Below are positions 57,429 to 64,000 of a stretch of DNA of 64,000 nt, one piece after another. A program made the position numbers and the translations under genes. The notes under the pieces were generated by a model. That model worked only from the letters and a program-made list of their open reading frames with translations. It had not been told where the DNA came from and did no database searches. Origin of the DNA: Ovis canadensis (taxonomy: Eukaryota; Chordata; Mammalia; Artiodactyla; Bovidae); the NCBI RefSeq assembly GCF_042477335.2, contig NC_091248.1, forward strand, positions 120,240,501 through 120,304,500, in the 5' to 3' direction. How positions within the stretch are numbered: the stretch's first letter is position 1; the number at the start of each line of letters is the position of its first letter.

Positions 57429-57858
57429 CCTAGATATGGATGTGAGAGTTGGATTGTGAAGAAGGCTGAGCACCGAAGAATTGATGCTCTTGAACTGTGG
57501 TGTTGGAGAAGACTCTTGAGAGTCCCTTGGACTGCAAGGAGATCCAACCAGTCCATTCTGAAGATCAGCCCTGGGATTTCTTTGGAAGGAATGATGCTAA
57601 AGCTGAAACTCCAGTACTTTGACCACCTCATGTGAAGAGTTGACTCATTGGAAAAGACTTTGATGCTGGGAGGGACTGGGGGCAGGAGGAAAAGGGGACG
57701 ACTGAGGATGAGATGGCTGGATGGCATCACTGACTCAATGGACGTGAGTATGAGTGAACTCTGGGAGTTGGTGATGGACAGGGAGGCCTGGTGTGCTGCA
57801 ATTCATGGGGTTGCAAAGAGTCGGACATGACTTGAGTGACTGAACTGAACTGAACTGA
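57429..57858 (+). mobile_element. BovB 3' tail
   Basis: Sense BovB C-terminal piece ending in (ACTGA)n. It is in opposite orientation to, and 85 bp from, the BovB at 56593-57343, making an inverted pair. Confidence 0.9.
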
Positions 57859-58111
57859 GGACCTCTTACTGCCTTCCGGTTTTGGTCCAGGAGAGAAGAA
57901 CTGAGTTTTCCCTTTGGTCACAAGGGAGACCACCCTAAAATTCAGGGAGAAGAAAGAGGGTTGACAGAAATCCCTGGATGGGAGAGGGGTGAGAGGGAGT
58001 CCAGGTTTGTTCACAACACAGGAGAATGTGGTTTGCAGAGGCTGTGAGTCAGTGCTGAAAGGTGACTGGTTAAACACACACTATTGACTTTGGGTTGATC
58101 TGCAGATGTTT

Positions 58112-58402
58112 TTCAGAGAAGGCGATGGCACCCCACTCCACTACTCTTGCCTGGAAAACCCCATGGACGGAAGAGCCTGGTGGGCTGCAGTCCATGGGGT
58201 CGAGAAGAGTTGGACATGATTGAGCGACTTCACTTTCACTTTTCACTTTCATGCATTGGAGAAGGAAATGGCAACCCACTCCAGTGTTCTTGCCTGGAGA
58301 ATCCCAGGGACGGGGGAGCCTGGTGGGCTGCCGTCTGTGGGGTTGCACAGAGTCAGACATGACTGAAGCAACTTAGCAGCAGCAGCAGCAGCAGCAGCAG
58401 GT
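58112..58402 (+). mobile_element. BovA2 SINE with CAG-repeat tail
   Basis: Sense dimer with the ACTTTCACTTTTCACTTTCA linker and a (CAG)n tail at about 58375-58400. Confidence 0.88.
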
Positions 58403-60600
58403 GTTTTTGCCCCAGTAAAGAGCCTGGACTGCCAGACCTGGTGCCTGTGAGCCTGCCTAGCAGGAGCAGAAAGGAGAGGGGTGTGAGGTGGGGTGGGGGG
58501 AGCCCTCAGGCAGGTGTGGGTGTAGGCACAGAGCCAGGTCAGAGGAACAGGAGAGCGGTGTTCTGTGAGCCTCAGGAGCTCAAGCGGTGAGCCTGGCAGC
58601 GAGAGTTTCCCTGGGGATCTTGAAGAGACAGTCATCACCTAGGAACACCTACTTATGAGGCAGACGGGGACCTGGAGCCCCGTCTGACAGTGCAGAGTGT
58701 CAGGGAGTTACAGTTAAAAGGGCTGTAGTCATACCCCTCTGCTGGGTGTTCCTCCTCCTTCCCAGAACAAGAGAGCTGGGAGCAATGACAGGAAATCACA
58801 TTTCAGGATCTGCTAAAATGCTTTCATTAAAATATCAGCATCAACCTTTCTTCTGACTTCCACCTCTGTCAACAGCGATGCCTGGAACCTAGAACTGCCC
58901 ACACATGAAAACAGTTGATTCCAAAAACCTAGAGATAGAAGAGACAGACATCTAAGAGATAGATCTAGATATAACTTTTCACTTTGTTTTGACTGAAGGC
59001 TTCTGTTTCATATTAAGAAATTTAGATTTGAGCTGACTTATTTGTCCATGCATATATCTAAATTTCTTAACTTCTTATGAGACTTTTAAAATCTGTTGAA
59101 AGTTATAAACATTAGAAAATGAGAACACACACAATATTGAATATTCAGAGTGACTACTTTTGACTTAGGGATTGAGAAGCCAGGGTCCTCTGGACCTTCC
59201 TCACTCCCACCCCAGCAAAACATCTACACCGTCTTCCTTTAAAGCAAAAATAAGGTGACATCTACTCATTTTTGAAATTTAATAAGTAACACCTTCGCAT
59301 CATGGTATTGTGTTTAACATTTGTCAATTGTTGTCTGTATTACTTTCAAAGACCTACTGCTTAAACATTTGTGATCCATATAATAATAGAAAATAGTAAA
59401 TGTAAATATTTTAAGTTAGATGAGATTTCAAAGGCTAAAGAGGTAAGTGGCATTAGCTTATTAGGTGAAAGGTGCAGACTGTCCCATCTGGTTGTAATCT
59501 GGATTTTCAGTTAGAAAACCAATGGCCTTTGGTCCACCTGTAGGAGTTAACATGTACATTGACTTTTGTATTTTTGTCAATAAGAAAGGAGATTTCTTTT
59601 CAAGGTCAGAGCCACCAACAGCTAGTGCCAGGTGAGTAGAATGGAAGGTAAACCATGGTCTTTGTTAACCTCACAAACCTAAGAAGCTAATTTTGAGCAC
59701 CAGTAAAGAAAGAGATGAAATTTGATGACACTGAAATCTTCATGGGACTCTGTGCTCAGGTAACTAAATTCAACAGAATTGGGATCACGAGATTTTTCCT
59801 CCCATCCCACTCTGCCGAAGCACACAGCTCAGTCCCACCTGCCCTGCCTCCTTTTTAGAGAAGTGGTGAAGAGAGACCGCTCTGTCAGGAGAAATCCTGC
59901 AATTGTGAAAGTCATAGAAAGCAGAGGCCGGGGTGGGAGTTTTGTTTCTAGAATGGGAGGAGGGTTTAACTTTCAAAACATGCTAATACATGCCTCGTCC
60001 CACTAACACCCAAACTCTAGGAAACTGTCCAAACATGAGAAGGAGTTTAAATATCAGACAGCCAAAAATATGGCCAATGTCCAAAACACACATCCTGATA
60101 CCATTTCAGCCTGTTTCTTTTTTGCTCTACTTTTCTCCAGTCTTCTGCCTCATCACCAGAGTCCTAAGACTCTTCACCTTTTTGTGGATAAAATGATCTT
60201 CAAGCTAAAATCACTGGATTTTCTTCCCTTGTTTACTTTCTCGCTGTAATTAAACCCTGGCACTTCCCAGACATCCCAGCATCAGCCCCCCATTCTCCCT
60301 GCAGAGGCTTCTCCTCTGCTTTAACTGGACCTACCAGAAAAGAAGCGCAAAGAAGCTATTTCTTTGTTCCCCTCATTCCTTTGGGCAGTTCTTGAAGGAC
60401 AATGGGAAAAGCAGTGCTTTCAAACCCTCCCGTGAGGAACAGGAAACAGTGAACAGAACTGATGTAGCTCATGCGAGGCGTGTTTCTTGCCATCAGTTTT
60501 CTTCTGGTATCTCTTTGGATGATTTGCACCTGATTTTTTAAGCGTATGTGCATGAAACGCTAAGGTAAGTAACTCATTTGAAATCTCCTTTATAAGAAGA
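58403..60600. other. Intergenic, no gene seen
   Basis: No TRBV leader, V exon or RSS and no recent transposon that I recognise. The open frame at 59779-60006 has no family features. Confidence 0.5.
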
Positions 60601-60795
60601 GGGCTTCCCATTTGGCTCAGCTGGTAAAGAATCTGCCTGCAATGCAGGAGACCTGGGTTCAATCCCTGGGTTGGGAAGATCCCCTGGGGAAGGGAAAGGC
60701 TCCCCACTCCAGTATTCTGACCTGGAGAATTCCATGGGCTGTACAGTCCATGGAGTCACAAAGAGACGGACACGACTGAGCGACTTTTCATTCAT
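60601..60795 (+). mobile_element. Bov-tA type SINE
   Basis: Complete sense copy from GGGCTTCCCATTTGGCTCAG to CGACTGAGCGAC. Confidence 0.9.
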
Positions 60796-61041
60796 CATTT
60801 TTTAAGAATAGTTACTTCTTTCTATGGTCAGAATCACTAACATATGTAGCCTCCTGTCAGTTTCATTTTTGACTCTTCTTTCCATCTGTCCTTTCTTCTC
60901 CCTGCCTTCTTCCCTTTCCCTCTTTTCTTTGAATAGCTTCACATGTGAGTCATGTGATATAATCAGGTAGGTACCCAGGATATCGGATGCATGAGAGCCA
61001 CCAGCCAATAAACATCTCGGGCTGCCCCTGGTTGTTAGTGT

Positions 61042-61246
61042 GTTAGTCGCTAAGTCCTGTCCAACTCTTTGTGACCCCGTGGACCGTGGCCCACCGGGCT
61101 CCTCTGTCCATGGAATTCTCAAGCCAAGAATACGGGAGTGGGCAGCAGTTCCTTTCTCCAGGGGATTTTCCCAACCCAGGGACTGAACCCAGGTCTCCCG
61201 CACTGCAGACAGATTCTTTACCATCTGAACCACCCCAGGGAAGCAG
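61042..61246 (-). mobile_element. Bov-tA type SINE
   Basis: Antisense copy, tRNA-head side ending ACCACCCCAGGGAAGC. The local text AGAGCCA-CAGC-A-AAACATCT occurs both before (about 60993) and after (about 61253), suggesting a short duplicated flank. Confidence 0.86.
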
Positions 61247-61952
61247 ATGTATAAGAGCCATCAGCAACAAACATCTAGGGCTGCCCCTGGTTAGGATCAT
61301 ACAGTTTTAAAACCAGACAGAGACTTAGACATTATTTATTACAGCCCATTGTTTCGTAGATGAAAAAATGGGAGGCCATGTTCAGGACAGTATTTAACTG
61401 TATTAATACTGATTATATTTCTAACATCTGTATAAAATAAATTTTATGTTTCTGGTCTAGGGCAATCTGTAAATTTCTTTCTGCCATCAGAAGATAAACA
61501 TCATGAGAGGAGAATATTGTCTTACTCTGGCTTTGCACTAAGCAACGATTCAACGATGCCGACAGAGAAAGCTTGCATGAGTTTCCGGGACAGAGGTCAT
61601 TTCTGTTTCGTTCACTGTTAAGACTCTAGTGCTTGTTCTGTGCTCAGTGAAAATCTAATGAACCACTGGATCCGTCTCTGGAGGTCTTTCACTAGTAGCT
61701 GTGTGTTGCTATACGTTGTGCACTTGTGTGTCTGTGTGTGTGAAACCTCCACGGCGCGTGGTGCCCTGGTTTTACTCAGGGTCCTTGCTGACAGATATTA
61801 CCCAGGGCTGCGGGAGAGGGAGTCCCAGGAGCGCTGAGATCTGAGAACTACACATTTCTAACCGCTAGGAGGCGCTAGAGCCCCATGGAAACCCAGAGGC
61901 TGTTGGAGGAGGGCAAGGACCCTGAGAAAGAAAAAAGGGAGGGAGGTTCTTA
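61247..61952. other. Intergenic, no gene seen
   Basis: No recognisable gene, RSS or recent repeat. Confidence 0.45.
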
Positions 61953-62075
61953 ATGGAGCAGGAAATGGCAACCTGCTCCTGTATTCTTGCCTGGAAAATT
62001 CCGTGAACAGAAGAGCCTGGCGGGCTACTGTCCTTGGAGTGGCAAAGAGTCGGACACGACGGAGCACATAACACA
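61953..62075 (+). mobile_element. BovA-type SINE monomer
   Basis: Sense copy from GCAGGAAATGGCAACCTGCT to GTCGGACACGACGGAGCA. The text GGTTCTTAATGG-G precedes it and GGTTCTCAATGGGG follows it, a plausible target duplication. Confidence 0.82.
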
Positions 62076-62276
62076 GGTTCTCAATGGGGGTGATGCCGCA
62101 GTCTGGGAACAGTTTTCGCTGTCACAACAGGGGTGGGAAGTGCTACAGGCAGGCAAGGCAGAGAGACCAGCGATGCTGCTAAACACCGTATAGCCCCACA
62201 ACCAAGAATTATCCTTGCAGTATGTCAATAGCATGGAGGTTGAGAAACTCCAGGCTGGGTTTTGAGGTTTAATGCA

Positions 62277-62490
62277 CACTTTGTGTGCCCAGTCGTGTTG
62301 CAACCCCAGGGACTATACCCCACCAGGCTCCTCCATCCATGGGATTTCCCAGGCAAGAACACTGGAGTGGGTTGCCACTTCCCCCTGGGGGTGGTGGGGA
62401 TCTTTGCAACCCAGGGATCGAACCTGTGTCCCTGGCAGCTCCTGCACTGGCAGGCGGATTCTTTACCACCGAGCCACCTGGGAATCCCTA
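62277..62490 (-). mobile_element. Bov-tA type SINE
   Basis: Antisense copy ending at the tRNA head GAGCCACCTGGGAATCCC. Short insertions of G's near 62385-62400 set it apart. Confidence 0.87.
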
Positions 62491-63190
62491 TTGAGCTGTA
62501 AACTTTGTACCAAAAGGGAATGTGACCTATAGACAAAGCAAGGGCAGTAATATCATCCTGTTTAGATTTTCCCAACTTCGTTTTATTCTTCTCCTCTCTA
62601 ATCTCAAGCTCTGGTCACATTCTGACCTTTTATTTCCCTTCTATTCCGCTCATGGCTCTGCCTCTCTAACGGAAAACATCATCAGGAATAGGACTTCCAT
62701 TTATTCCTCTTGAAGACTCATCAGCAGAGTGTGCTCCTAAGAGCAATGCGTGGTTGTGTGTGGTCTGCAGCCGGTTCTCGGGGAGACCTCAGAGTCAGTC
62801 TCTTGATGGTAACTGAAATAATTAGCATAAACCACACATTCAAGGGAGCCAAGATGTGAGTGGGGTTGTCGTGCATTATTGTGGTGGAGAAGCATGAGAT
62901 CCAGAAAAGGGAAACCAGCCTGACTCAGAGAGGGACACCACATGGGGTACCAAGAAGGAGGTGGCCAGGTCCTGGGGCAGGGAGAGAGGAGGGAGGCGGT
63001 TGCTGGTGCAGAATGACCATCCGAGAAGCATCCTTGAGGCCACTTGCTCACTGTACTCACAGTGTCCCTAGGAATCCCAAACTCCCTTGAAAGGAACAGA
63101 AATGAACATCACTTTGCACAGAGCGAGTGCGACCGTGGAGAAGGGGGGGAGCAGGTTAGAGGAGGCCTGAGGATGAGGAAGTCATTCTGG
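62491..63190. other. Upstream region of the TRBV3-like gene
   Basis: No gene or recent repeat seen. Open frames here are short and overlap on both strands. Confidence 0.5.
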
Positions 63191-63193
63191 GCT

Positions 63194-63203
63194 GTGACGT
63201 CAC
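63194..63203 (+). promoter_or_regulatory. TRBV promoter decamer (CRE-like)
   Basis: GTGACGTCAC, a perfect 10-bp palindrome containing the CRE core TGACGTCA, 85-94 bp upstream of the leader ATG. TRBV promoters are known to carry a conserved CRE-like decamer at this distance. A GC box (GGCCCCGCCCC, about 63205-63215) follows directly. Confidence 0.85.
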
Positions 63204-63287
63204 AGGCCCCGCCCCTGGGAGGGCAGTGAGCATAGCAGCCTGGTCTTCTTACCACTGAGGACCAGCGTCCTGGGCCAGGGCGCCCCC

Positions 63288-63748
63288 ATGCACTCCGGGC
63301 TCCTCTGCTGTGTGGCCCTCGGGCTCCTAGGAGTAGGTGAGTCCCGGGTCCAGGCGGCTGGATCCCTCTTTGATTCTCTAAGTCCATCCATCAAGCCTCC
63401 AAAGCCTGGCTATTTCCTGGGACTTATCTGAGTTCTGTTTCTTCCCTTCTCAGGTACCTGGGGCATAGGAGTTTTTCAGACTCCAAAATATCGCCTCACA
63501 CAGATGGGAACTAAGACGTCCCTAGAATGCGAGCAAAAGCTGAACCATGATAATATGTACTGGTATAAGCAGGACTCCAAGAAATTGCTGAAGGCTATGT
63601 TTCACTACAATAATAAGGAACTCGTTGGAAATGAAACAGTGCCAAGTCGTTTCTCACCGGAGTCTCCTGACAAAGCTCATTTAAACCTTTACATCGACTC
63701 CCTGGAGCCAGGAGACTCTGCTGTGTATTTCTGTGCCAGCAGCTGAGA
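63288..63748 (+). CDS. TRBV3: T-cell receptor beta variable gene, TRBV3-like
   Basis: L-part1 63288-63336 (MHSGLLCCVALGLLGV plus a split Gly), GT donor at 63337, intron to 63453, V exon 63454-63748. The V domain has the expected landmarks: FQTPKYRLTQMG, first Cys in LECEQK, MYWYKQDSKK with Trp41, the glycosylation sequon NETVPSRF, SPDKAHLNL, and second Cys in DSAVYFCASS. Wording such as MYWYKQDSKK-LK-MF-YNNKEL and SPDKAHLNL is that of the TRBV3 subgroup. A germline TGA (63744-63746) follows CASS, two bases before the heptamer. It would normally be trimmed in V(D)J joining, so the gene can still be functional. The product is the variable domain of the TCR beta chain on alpha-beta T cells. Promoter decamer and RSS are both present. 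Confidence 0.95.
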
Positions 63749-63787
63749 CACAGCCCTGCAGAGTCACTGCCGGCTTGTGCACAAAGC
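63749..63787 (+). promoter_or_regulatory. V-type recombination signal sequence (23-RSS)
   Basis: Heptamer CACAGCC (63749-63755), a 23-bp spacer (63756-63778) and nonamer GCACAAAGC (63779-63787; 6 of 9 against ACAAAAACC). A 23-bp spacer is what TRBV genes use to pair with TRBD 12-RSS. The first four heptamer bases, CACA, are intact. The nonamer is on the weak side. Confidence 0.85.
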
Positions 63788-64000
63788 CCCTGGCCTAGGC
63801 AGGAAACCTGTGGGACGATGCGTTCACCCAACTCCAGGCTCCCCGGGAGTTTCCATCTGCAGGGCAGCCTGGAGCACACTGCACCATGCAGTTCTACAAT
63901 TAGACACACAGAAGCCTTGCAGAATTGCACTTCTCAGCTGGAGCAGAGAAGCAGAATTAAATTCTCTAGAACACTCAGGACTCCACAAACAAGAAAGGAC
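63788..64000. other. Downstream of the TRBV3-like gene, no gene seen
   Basis: Short tail to the window edge with nothing recognisable. Confidence 0.5.

Noticed and set aside
58375-58400. (CAG)n run considered as a coding polyglutamine tract
   Set aside because: It is the tail of a BovA2 SINE with no open gene around it.
63595-63930. Minus-strand 111-codon frame over the TRBV3-like gene
   Set aside because: Shadow of the V exon and RSS region on the opposite strand.

Overview
The window is germline DNA from a ruminant, most likely a bovid (cattle, sheep, goat or a relative). It is packed with BovB (RTE-type) LINEs, Bov-tA/BovA SINEs derived from BovB and tRNA, and L1 copies, a mix typical of ruminants. 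Three spliced trypsin-family genes lie on the minus strand next to T-cell receptor beta variable (TRBV) genes on the plus strand. This fits the 5' trypsinogen block of the TRB locus. Genes were assembled by hand from splice sites, because no single open frame spans them. I cannot name the species.

Layout. 1-6995 (-): a PRSS58/trypsin-X-like gene with four complete coding exons; its last exon runs off the left edge. 7.0-14.3 kb: intergenic, with four antisense BovB pieces and a solo LTR. 15.1-18.96 kb (-): trypsinogen A, complete in five exons, 246 residues. 19-34 kb: its 5' flank, carrying a large L1 with BovB and SINEs nested inside. About 35.6 kb (-): a dead trypsinogen exon 5. 39.35-43.11 kb (-): trypsinogen B, complete, differing from A at only two residues by eye. 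43-56 kb: the duplicated 5' flank, invaded by an L1, an ATP6V1E1 retrocopy and a near-complete BovB. 56.28-56.59 kb (+): a broken TRBV gene cut by a BovB copy with an 11-bp target duplication. 63.19-63.79 kb (+): a TRBV3-like gene with decamer promoter element, leader, V exon and a 23-RSS.

The two trypsinogens sit in copies of one duplicated block, about 14.27-34.0 kb and 38.31-56.02 kb. Identity is patchy: exons 2-5 are nearly identical while intron 1 has clearly diverged, which suggests later gene conversion. Insertions present in only one copy give relative dates.

The trypsinogens encode secreted pancreatic zymogens. The TRBV gene is a substrate for RAG-mediated V(D)J recombination. They share the locus by ancestry, not by pathway. 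I see no bacterial-type system, CRISPR array or RNA gene. The most noteworthy items are the conversion pattern, the nested retrocopy, the atypical PRSS58-like protein and the TRBV relic.
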